DNA from: Candidatus Heimdallarchaeota archaeon
GTDB taxonomy: Archaea > Asgardarchaeota > Heimdallarchaeia > Heimdallarchaeales > Heimdallarchaeaceae
NCBI GenBank assembly: GCA_016839985.1
Contig: JAEOTG010000381.1
Coordinates: 1-5,646 of the forward strand
Reading direction: 5' to 3'
Length of the DNA stretch: 5,646 nucleotides
Position numbers and translations under genes: made by a program
Notes under the pieces: generated by a model
Told to the model about the DNA's origin: nothing
Databases searched by the model: none
What the model saw: only the letters and a program-made list of their open reading frames with translations
Part shown: positions 1 to 4,862 of the stretch, piece by piece
Layout of the letters: each line of letters starts with the position of its first letter
How positions within the stretch are numbered: the stretch's first letter is position 1

Positions 1-72
1 GAAAAATCCAAAAGAAAGATGATAGCTGAAGACATAAAATCAGCATTAAAATTCTTTAGAAGTAAAGAATAA
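1..72 (+). CDS. C-terminal tail of an unidentified protein (5' partial)
   Basis: Reading from base 1, an open frame encodes 23 residues (starting EKSKRKMIAEDI, ending FFRSKE) and stops at TAA 70-72. The peptide is lysine-rich and probably helical, as many archaeal C-terminal tails are. The first base of the window is inside the frame, so the start and most of the protein lie to the left. No motif allows a family call. That this frame is the real one is inferred from its open reading to the edge and from the promoter-like, T-rich DNA that follows its stop. A 23-codon open stretch can also arise by chance. Confidence 0.5.
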   Translation, partial: EKSKRKMIAEDIKSALKFFRSKE

Positions 73-111
73 TATAACTTTATCAAGAAATATACGTTTT
101 TACTGATATTC

Positions 112-119
112 TTTATAAG
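112..119 (+). promoter_or_regulatory. TATA-like box of the first DinB-like gene
   Basis: TTTATAAG is centred about 26 nt upstream of the ATG at 142, the usual archaeal distance from TATA box to transcription start. Together with the lack of any Shine-Dalgarno-like sequence in the T-rich stretch 125-141, this predicts a leaderless mRNA starting at or next to the ATG. The BRE position just upstream is not clearly purine-rich. Inferred from position and sequence only. Confidence 0.5.
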
Positions 120-141
120 TATCTGTAGTTTTCGTTTTTTA

Positions 142-711
142 ATGAATAGAAAGGAATTAGCAATCGAATTATTAGAAATTGCAGATATAAATTTACTAAT
201 GTCTATTAAGGGATTAAATCCTAAAAATCTAACAAAACAGATTCATCATGAAACAAATCCAATTTCCTGGATTTTTGGTCATTGTGTTAGACATATGGAT
301 TTTAATCTTTCACTCCTTACAGGAACAAGAAAGATGTCTCAAGAGCAACACGAATATTTTTCACTAGGAGTCGATAAAGAAATAATTAGAAAAGGATTTC
401 CATTTTCTTTCAAAGAAATAGTTGAGATTTATTTAGAGTTATCTAGAATCTATTTTGATAAGATTAATAATCTATCTACTAACGAGCTCAATTCAATTCC
501 ATCAGAACTCAGCAAAGCAGAAACTATACTTGAAACAATCTACAGGATATCTCTTCATTATATGAGTCATCAAGGTCAAATAGTAATGATACGTGTGGCT
601 CTGGAAGGTCCTAATTGGATTTTTGTTGGAGGGATACTAAGTAGTAAAAGAGATGAATTGATGAGAGAATGGTTGAAATGGTGGGAAAAAAATAAGAGGG
701 ATTTTAATTAA
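142..711 (+). CDS. DinB/YfiT-like four-helix-bundle protein, first paralog
   Basis: A 189-residue protein of the DinB superfamily: small four-helix bundles that normally hold a divalent metal through three histidines. Bacterial members include thiol (for example bacillithiol) S-transferases, damage-inducible proteins and many of unknown role. The likely triad is visible: His47 in WIFGHCVRH (43-51) and His139 and His143 in LHYMSHQGQI, the family's HxxxH-GQ signature. A WIFVGG motif (159-164) and a basic, Trp-rich tail follow. Length is typical. No signal peptide or membrane segment, so it is cytosolic. The ATG at 142 fits a leaderless start behind the TATA-like box at 112-119. The next gene is a tandem paralog, 99 bp downstream, roughly 40% identical by eye, with the same histidines and C-terminal motif. 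The family call is firm; substrate and thiol cofactor are unknown. Confidence 0.85.
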   Translation: MNRKELAIELLEIADINLLMSIKGLNPKNLTKQIHHETNPISWIFGHCVRHMDFNLSLLTGTRKMSQEQHEYFSLGVDKEIIRKGFPFSFKEIVEIYLELSRIYFDKINNLSTNELNSIPSELSKAETILETIYRISLHYMSHQGQIVMIRVALEGPNWIFVGGILSSKRDELMREWLKWWEKNKRDFN

Positions 712-743
712 AGTAGATACCTTTTAAGTAATACTTTAGAAAA

Positions 744-770
744 CAAATAATCCAAATAATCCCAAATAAT
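744..770 (+). repeat. Three helically spaced CAAATAAT repeats before the second DinB-like gene
   Basis: CAAATAAT occurs at 744-751, 753-760 and 763-770, with periods of 9 and 10 bp, so the copies lie on about the same face of the helix. The last copy abuts the TATA-like box at 770-777, where the BRE would sit. They could be activator or repressor sites, or just low-complexity AT-rich DNA. The repeat is seen directly; the regulatory role is inferred. Confidence 0.5.
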
Positions 771-777
771 TATAAAC
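770..777 (+). promoter_or_regulatory. TATA-like box of the second DinB-like gene
   Basis: TTATAAAC lies directly after the CAAATAAT repeats. Adding the usual archaeal 24-27 nt puts the transcription start near 797-800, giving a leader of about 11-14 nt before the TTG at 811. The second DinB-like gene therefore probably has its own promoter and is not simply read through from the first. Confidence 0.45.
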
Positions 778-792
778 TGTTTGATAGTTTAT
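772..792. promoter_or_regulatory. Possible operator: 7-bp inverted repeat
   Basis: ATAAACT (772-778) and AGTTTAT (786-792) are perfect inverted repeats with a 7-bp spacer. They overlap the TATA-like box and reach almost to the predicted transcription start. A dimeric repressor bound there would block TBP/TFB. In AT-rich DNA a 7+7 repeat may be chance, so this is a candidate only. Confidence 0.35.
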
Positions 793-796
793 GAAT

Positions 797-803
797 AAGA
801 GGA
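797..803 (+). promoter_or_regulatory. Shine-Dalgarno-like site that supports the TTG start at 811
   Basis: AAGAGGA ends 7 nt before the TTG at 811. The nearer ATG at 791 is in another frame and meets a TGA after seven codons. The first in-frame ATG (901) would remove about 30 residues that align with the first paralog. The site therefore favours TTG as start. Confidence 0.5.
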
Positions 804-810
804 ATTATAA

Positions 811-1395
811 TTGACTAGCACTAGTATTCTTGATTCCAAAGAAGTTTTAATTTCTACTTTAGAAATTTCTGAAATCAACTTTCTTCTATCTATCAAAGGG
901 ATGAAACCAGATATTGTTTCTAAACAATTTCGTGATAATGTGAATCACATAGCATGGATAATTGGTCATTGCATCTCTCATATGGATTTATATCTTTCTG
1001 TTTTTACTAATGAAAGAAAGTTATCTAATGAACAAAGAGAATATCATGCATATGCAGCTCCAAAGGACAAGATAAAGGAATTTCCATTTTCATTTCTTGA
1101 ACTTATAGATGATTATCTAACCATATCAGATGATTTTTTCAAAAAACTTTACTCTCTTTCTGAAGAAGATTTTTATGAGATTCGTTTTCCCAATGAAGAT
1201 GAAAGATTGATAGAGATGATGCAACGTTTAACTCTACATTTTATGGGGCATGCTGGACAAATAGTTCTTCTTCGTCGAATTTTAGATGATACTCCTTGGA
1301 GCTTTGTTGGAGGGGTTTCAAAAAAAATAAGAAGCAAACTTAGGAAAGATTGGAAAGAATGGTGGGAAGAAAATAAAAAGAATTACAAAGTCTAG
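811..1395 (+). CDS. DinB/YfiT-like four-helix-bundle protein, second paralog
   Basis: A 194-residue DinB-superfamily protein, tandem paralog of the gene at 142-711. The putative metal triad is His53 (IIGHCISH) and His143/His147 (LHFMGHAGQI); the shared WSFVGG motif (163-168) and a Trp/Lys-rich tail (WKEWWEENKK) follow. It is predicted cytosolic. The start is TTG: the protein aligns with its sister from residue 10 on (SKEVLI against RKELAI), so a later ATG would cut a conserved helix, and a Shine-Dalgarno-like site precedes the TTG. It ends at TAG (1393-1395), at the position matching the sister's TAA within a residue or two, so this TAG looks like a true stop. Only 3 bp separate it from the stop codon of the convergent frame at 1399-1971. 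Substrate is unknown; a thiol-linked or detoxification role is possible from the family only. Confidence 0.83.
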   Translation: MTSTSILDSKEVLISTLEISEINFLLSIKGMKPDIVSKQFRDNVNHIAWIIGHCISHMDLYLSVFTNERKLSNEQREYHAYAAPKDKIKEFPFSFLELIDDYLTISDDFFKKLYSLSEEDFYEIRFPNEDERLIEMMQRLTLHFMGHAGQIVLLRRILDDTPWSFVGGVSKKIRSKLRKDWKEWWEENKKNYKV

Positions 1396-1398
1396 GCT

Positions 1399-1446
1399 TT
1401 AGCTGTTCAGTGGTTTAGCTATAGCTACAAAATGCCAAACAGCTAA
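1399..1446. repeat. Nested inverted repeats at a convergent gene junction, possible terminator
   Basis: TTAGCTGTT (1399-1407) and AACAGCTAA (1438-1446) form a perfect 9-bp inverted repeat around a 30-nt loop. Inside it is a perfect 12-bp palindrome, TAGCTATAGCTA (1416-1427). The left arm holds the final TAA of the minus-strand frame. The position between convergent genes suits a transcript-end structure read from either strand, but no strong T-run follows, and archaeal termination mainly needs T-runs. It could instead be a protein-binding site. Confidence 0.4.
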
Positions 1447-1971
1447 TTTCATAGCTTCCTTTATCTTAGAAGCCAATTCTGAAGGCATATTTTCTAATTT
1501 TACCTATTCTTCAATTTCAAAATCGGAATCTGTCTTTATCCTATTATATTCTTTTAATTCTAGGCTTGTGACTACATGAATTAGTTTTTCAGGTTTTTTA
1601 GGATTTATTTCTTCATCAAATACTATTTTATTATTTTTTAGAAAGGATTTAAGCGTTAAATACCAAGATTCAGGATTTTTTAATGGTTTAGAAATATTAT
1701 AATTGACATAAACAAGTGGAGTTTTTCTAGGATCTCTACATGTTAAAGCTTTGGAATAAGTAATAATCCAATCTTCTTCAAGTAAAGATAATATATCATC
1801 TATGTCTTCAGGATACTAATTGAAATTATGTTCTGTTTTCTCTATTACCCATTTTTTCCAGCGTGATTCTATAACTAGTTTTGGTATCGTTGTCATGTGT
1901 TTGTATGAATCTTTTGATCCTGCGATAACAATTTTTGTTGTAAAAGGACGGTATTTGGGATGTTTAAACAT
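1399..1971 (-). pseudogene. Unidentified 190-codon gene with two in-frame TAG codons (pseudogene or amber-decoded)
   Basis: Read on the minus strand from ATG 1971-1969 to TAA 1401-1399, one frame runs for 191 codons. It is broken only by TAG at codon 52 (1818-1816) and codon 156 (1506-1504), with no TAA, TGA or frame change. The translation looks like a real archaeal protein: it opens MFKHPKYRPFTTKIVIAG, continues YPEDIDDILSLLEEDW after the first TAG, and ends WHFVAIAKPLNS. It is Lys/Ile/Asn-rich with AGA arginines, like its neighbours. I do not recognise the family; there is no signal peptide or clear membrane segment. A TATA-like box lies upstream at 2018-2011, and an in-frame TGA 12 nt before the ATG fixes the start. 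Two explanations remain: a recent pseudogene with two nonsense changes, or amber decoding, for example pyrrolysine, known in some archaea. The true-looking TAG stop of the neighbouring DinB-like gene favours the pseudogene. Confidence 0.65.
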
Positions 1972-2010
1972 AATATCTAACGGTCATTGCAACCAATAAG
2001 TTAAAAGTCT

Positions 2011-2018
2011 TATTTAAT
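2011..2018 (-). promoter_or_regulatory. TATA-like box of the amber-interrupted minus-strand gene
   Basis: On the minus strand this reads ATTAAATA, centred about 43 nt upstream of the ATG at 1971. The usual offset predicts a start near 1988 and a leader of roughly 17 nt. No good Shine-Dalgarno sequence is seen in that leader. If real, the promoter has outlived the nonsense codons, which would fit either a very recent decay or a live gene. Confidence 0.3.
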
Positions 2019-2069
2019 AGCAAAAAATCAAGAAAGCGGTATTTGGAGAAATAAAATCTGAAAAACCTG

Positions 2070-2077
2070 TTTTTAAT
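2070..2077 (+). promoter_or_regulatory. Possible TATA-like box of the serine hydrolase gene
   Basis: TTTTTAAT, preceded by an A-rich BRE-like stretch (2060-2065), is the best TATA candidate. Its centre is only about 20 nt from the ATG at 2093, which is short, but it predicts a transcription start near 2100 that would suit the TTG at 2126. An alternative is the AT-rich stretch at 2049-2056. The region 1972-2092 thus appears to hold two divergent promoters and nothing else I can identify. Confidence 0.3.
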
Positions 2078-2092
2078 TGTCAACATTCTTAA

Positions 2093-3283
2093 ATGTCTGA
2101 AACATATTTTTTTTGGAGTGTTAGCTTGAAATCTAATCAAAAATCCATTTCAATCTTCATGTTTTTCATCTTTATTCTAGTTTTGAATTCATTTCTACCT
2201 ACTAATTTCTATGTTATGTCTTCCACAGAGAGAGATTATTGGCCAACTGAAGAATGGAAAACATCAACTCCACGAAAACAAAAAATGAAAATGAATCTAT
2301 TAAAACAATTGATTGACTATGTAGAAAGCGAATCAATAAATCTACATTCCATAGTGGTTGTTCAACATGGATACATTGTCTTCGAAGAATATCTTGGTCC
2401 AGGATTTTTAGAACAAGAGCATTATTTATGGTCTGTTACTAAAAGTTTCATGTCAGCACTTTACGGTATAGCTTATGAGCTAGGATACATCGAAGATTTT
2501 GATGCAAAAGTACTTAGTTTCTTCCCAAATGTAACAGTAGACAGATATGATCCTAGAAAAGAAAACATAACTATAGCAAATCTTCTAACAATGACTACTG
2601 GATTACTATGGCAAGATGATGCAAATTGGGTTCCAATGGTTTCTGCACCTAATCAAGTTGAATACATTTTAGGACTTTCTCTTATTAATGATCCAGGAAC
2701 AGTCTGGAACTATGATACTGGAGGGACTCACTTACTCTCCGCAATATTGCAAGAAGTTTATGGAAACACTACTTTAGATTTTGCTGAAAAATACCTTTTT
2801 AGTAAAATAGGTATAACAGATTATTCATGGGATCAAGATAAACAAGGTATTTACTACGGTGGTCATGGGATGTATATGACTACAAGAGATATGGCTAGAT
2901 TTGGTTATCTGTACCTTAATAATGGTACATGGGACGGAGAACAAGTAATTAGCTCAGAATGGATAAATGTAACTACAAGTCCTTTAATATCTTTGTGGTC
3001 AGGATGGGCATATGGTGCGTTATGGTGGATTAGAACAGATCTTGGTTTTTACAGTGCTCGTGGTAGATATGATCAGATGATCTATGTCCTCCCTGAACAG
3101 GATATAGTAGTTGCTATAACCTCAAATAATGCTCCTGGAAGTTTTGATCCAGATTATTTAATCGAGCATTATATTATTCCAGCTGTAAAAGATGATGAAG
3201 CATCTTACTCAATAATTTTTGTTTCGTTCATAGGACTTACAATCATAGCAATTTTGACGGACAGAAGGAAGAGAAGGAATTAG
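2093..3283 (+). CDS. Beta-lactamase-fold serine hydrolase, membrane-anchored (NylB/class C-like)
   Basis: A 396-residue serine hydrolase of the beta-lactamase/penicillin-binding-protein-like family (COG1680; resembles the 6-aminohexanoate-dimer hydrolase branch). The catalytic SxxK is S114-V-T-K117 in LWSVTKSF. The second motif is Y207-D-T in WNYDTGG, next to the family's MYMTTRDMARFG block (260-271) and the late GRYDQMIYVLPEQDIVV block (324-340). A hydrophobic segment (about 19-41) acts as signal or anchor, and a C-terminal helix (about 372-388) ends in DRRKRRN. The catalytic domain should therefore face outside, held by the C-terminal anchor and perhaps the N-terminal one. The start is uncertain: ATG 2093 gives the longest frame, but TTG 2126 has a Shine-Dalgarno-like GGAGTG and a cleaner signal sequence. 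It ends at TAG. The substrate cannot be read from the sequence; peptides, amides or esters are all known in the family. Family call firm. Confidence 0.88.
   Translation: MSETYFFWSVSLKSNQKSISIFMFFIFILVLNSFLPTNFYVMSSTERDYWPTEEWKTSTPRKQKMKMNLLKQLIDYVESESINLHSIVVVQHGYIVFEEYLGPGFLEQEHYLWSVTKSFMSALYGIAYELGYIEDFDAKVLSFFPNVTVDRYDPRKENITIANLLTMTTGLLWQDDANWVPMVSAPNQVEYILGLSLINDPGTVWNYDTGGTHLLSAILQEVYGNTTLDFAEKYLFSKIGITDYSWDQDKQGIYYGGHGMYMTTRDMARFGYLYLNNGTWDGEQVISSEWINVTTSPLISLWSGWAYGALWWIRTDLGFYSARGRYDQMIYVLPEQDIVVAITSNNAPGSFDPDYLIEHYIIPAVKDDEASYSIIFVSFIGLTIIAILTDRRKRRN
2115..2120 (+). promoter_or_regulatory. Shine-Dalgarno-like site inside the 5' end of the serine hydrolase frame
   Basis: GGAGTG lies 5 nt before an in-frame TTG at 2126. 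Translation from that TTG gives MKSNQKSISIFMFF, a short basic region leading straight into the hydrophobic core, a more normal signal sequence than the one produced from ATG 2093. It argues that the TTG may be the real start. Confidence 0.4.
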
Positions 3284-3337
3284 ATATTTAACAAAATTCA
3301 AACTTAATTCTGCCAGAATATTTAACAATTTCAAAAA
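3284..3337 (+). repeat. Imperfect direct repeat between the hydrolase and reductase-like genes
   Basis: ATATTTAACAAAATTCAAAC (3284-3303) recurs as ATATTTAACAATTTCAAAAA (3318-3337), a shift of 34 bp with 15 of 20 positions matching. The second copy supplies the TATA-like box of the next gene; the first starts directly after the hydrolase stop. It may be a duplicated promoter or a protein site, or chance in AT-rich DNA. Confidence 0.35.
3317..3325 (+). promoter_or_regulatory. TATA-like box of the ketopantoate-reductase-like gene
   Basis: AATATTTAA is centred about 28-29 nt before the ATG at 3350. With no Shine-Dalgarno-like sequence in 3331-3349, a leaderless transcript starting near the ATG is likely. 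The first copy of the repeat at 3284 offers a similar ATATTTAA that could drive a longer leader. Confidence 0.45.
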
Positions 3338-3349
3338 TAATATTTAATC

Positions 3350-4276
3350 ATGAAAATTCTTATTTATGGTGCAGGAGTCATAGGAAGTTTTTATACTGCA
3401 CAACTTTTTTCTGCAGGTTATGATGTAACAATTCTAGCTAGAGGAAAAAGACTTGAAGATATTAAGAAATATGGTATTGTAATTGATCATTTTCTTCAAA
3501 AACAACAAACAGTCACAAATGTCCCTGCTGTAGATAAGCTTGATAAGAATGATGTTTATGATTTTATTTTTGTAATAATGCAAAAAAACCAAACATATTC
3601 TATACTCCCTTTCCTCAAGGAAAACAGATTCTGTAATAATATAGTTTTCTTTGGGAATAATGGAATGGGTGGAAAGGAATATATAGAATCTTTAGGTAAG
3701 GAAAGGGTATTACTTGGTTTTCCATCTGTTGGTGGAAAAAGGGAAGATCATAAAATTATAGTAGCTTACCAAGAAAGTAGTACCATTACAATAGGAGAAT
3801 TAGATGGAAGAGTAAGTAGAAGAATAGTAGATATAGCAACAATGTTTGATAAAGCAGGATTTATTGTAAAGACATCAGATGATATTGATTCTTGGTTGAA
3901 ATATCATATAGCATTAGTAAGTCCATTAGCTAATGGAGTACATATGGCAGAAAAGAATAATTTTGAGCTCAAAGACAATAAAGAAGCAATGATTTTAATG
4001 ATAAAAGCTATAAAGGAAGGCTTTCGAGTTCTGCGAAAACTCAAATATCCAATACGTCCCAAAAGAATGAAGACTTTTTATTACTACCCAAATTTTTTGA
4101 TCATTCGATTAATAAAAAAAACCATCGGAACAGAGGTTGGTAAATTGGTTTTGAGAGAGCATGCAATAACAGCTAAAGAAGAAATGAAAAAAATAGCAGA
4201 TGAATTTCAGGAATTAATCAAAGAATCTGGGCTTATTGTTCCATCAATAAATGAACTGTATGAATACATCAAATAA
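3350..4276 (+). CDS. Ketopantoate reductase-like (ApbA/PanE-fold) NAD(P)-dependent oxidoreductase
   Basis: A 308-residue cytosolic protein of the ApbA/PanE superfamily. The N-terminal Rossmann domain shows GAGVIG (7-12) in MKILIYGAGVIGSFY, an ARG at 30-32 after strand two that could contact NADP phosphate, and NNGMGG (103-108), the counterpart of the E. coli PanE NGxG loop. The C-terminal helical domain begins near SWLKYHIALVSPLANG; Lys184 matches the PanE catalytic lysine. True PanE has Asn at positions +4 and +8 from that lysine and a later Ser/Gln-Asp/Glu substrate block; here +4 is Ala188, +8 is Pro192, and the late block is absent, replaced by a basic stretch (RPKRMKTFYYYP, 236-247) and HAITAKEEMKK. 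It is therefore probably a reductase or dehydrogenase for another, unknown 2-oxo or hydroxy acid, not coenzyme A synthesis. The ATG fits the leaderless promoter. It meets the next gene tail to tail with a 3-bp gap. Confidence 0.85.
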   Translation: MKILIYGAGVIGSFYTAQLFSAGYDVTILARGKRLEDIKKYGIVIDHFLQKQQTVTNVPAVDKLDKNDVYDFIFVIMQKNQTYSILPFLKENRFCNNIVFFGNNGMGGKEYIESLGKERVLLGFPSVGGKREDHKIIVAYQESSTITIGELDGRVSRRIVDIATMFDKAGFIVKTSDDIDSWLKYHIALVSPLANGVHMAEKNNFELKDNKEAMILMIKAIKEGFRVLRKLKYPIRPKRMKTFYYYPNFLIIRLIKKTIGTEVGKLVLREHAITAKEEMKKIADEFQELIKESGLIVPSINELYEYIK

Positions 4277-4290
4277 CGCTTATTGTTTTT
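4272..4290. terminator. Possible short terminator at the convergent junction
   Basis: AATAA (4272-4276) and TTATT (4280-4284) form a small inverted repeat around CGC, containing both opposing stop codons. On the plus strand it is followed by TTTTT (4286-4290) and more T-rich DNA, the kind of tract at which archaeal polymerase stops. The stem is too short and AT-only to matter much, so the T-run is the better evidence. Confidence 0.3.
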
Positions 4291-4810
4291 CCTTCACTTT
4301 TCTTATAATGAGTTTTATAATTCCTGTTATTGGATTTAATGCTGGTACCTCTGATATGTACTTTTCATACTCATCCCCAAATTTTTCTATTAAGTTTATA
4401 TTTGCTGATAAAGCATCCAAATGAGTTACTGGTATAATAGGAGCAAATAGAATAATAACAATCCAATGTTGTGAGATAAAAGCAAAAGCTAAGCTTATTA
4501 AAATTCCAGCAAAATATTGAGGATGTCTTATAATAGAAAAAATACCAGTTCTAACTAATTTCTGAGTTTTCATATAAATTTCACCCTTCCCTACTTGTCC
4601 TTTTCTTCGAAATTCAATTATTGGTAAAATACCAAAAATACCAGATAAACCAAGTATTGAGTAACCCATATATGCTAGAGCATCTATTTGATAGTAGTTA
4701 TTCCATAAAGTATACGTTAGAACACCCTGAGTTATAACACATACTATTAAAATTATAACGGGAAGAAACGGTCTCTGATGTACATCTGATTTCTTCATTT
4801 CTTGATTCAT
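4280..4810 (-). CDS. Small membrane methyltransferase, ICMT/PEMT-like
   Basis: A 176-residue integral membrane protein resembling the isoprenylcysteine carboxyl methyltransferase / phospholipid N-methyltransferase family, which uses S-adenosylmethionine at the membrane. Hydrophobic segments lie at about 15-35, 46-65 and a hairpin at 101-130. The signature RTGIFSIIRHPQYFAG (87-102) holds the R-H-P-x-Y motif (Arg95-Tyr99), and FGDEYEKY (144-151) followed by a late Pro in ALNP (157-160) matches the family's C-terminal block. One oddity: the Glu-Glu pair usually found eight residues before FG is Ala136-Asn137 here, so cofactor or substrate handling may differ. The ATG at 4810 lies 26 nt from a TATA-like box on the same strand, indicating a leaderless start. 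Substrate may be a prenyl-protein cysteine, a lipid or a small hydrophobic molecule; the sequence does not tell. It follows the SagB-like gene by 52 bp on the same strand but has its own promoter. Confidence 0.8.
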   Translation of the reverse strand: MNQEMKKSDVHQRPFLPVIILIVCVITQGVLTYTLWNNYYQIDALAYMGYSILGLSGIFGILPIIEFRRKGQVGKGEIYMKTQKLVRTGIFSIIRHPQYFAGILISLAFAFISQHWIVIILFAPIIPVTHLDALSANINLIEKFGDEYEKYISEVPALNPITGIIKLIIRKVKEKQ

Positions 4811-4832
4811 CCTATAGAAATAATTGATAGAA

Positions 4833-4840
4833 TATTTAAA
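4833..4840 (-). promoter_or_regulatory. TATA-like box of the membrane methyltransferase gene
   Basis: On the minus strand this reads TTTAAATA, centred 26-27 nt before the ATG at 4810, so transcription should start at or beside the start codon. No Shine-Dalgarno-like sequence is present. This is the clearest leaderless promoter in the window and supports the first Met over the Met at residue 5. Confidence 0.55.
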
Positions 4841-4862
4841 TTGTCCAAATTCTTCTCTAGAT

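Noticed and set aside
791..814. ATG at 791 as start of the second DinB-like gene or a leader peptide
   Set aside because: It is out of frame, meets TGA after seven codons, and probably lies upstream of or at the edge of the transcript.
1964..1987. Out-of-frame minus-strand ATG at 1987-1985 as a start or upstream peptide
   Set aside because: It gives seven codons before TAA, has no ribosome site, and is in a different frame from the gene at 1971.
1949..2046. CGGTATTTGG occurring at 1949-1958 and 2037-2046 as a partial duplication of the minus-strand gene start
   Set aside because: Only 10 bp match exactly and the flanking sequence and translations do not align, so chance is likely.
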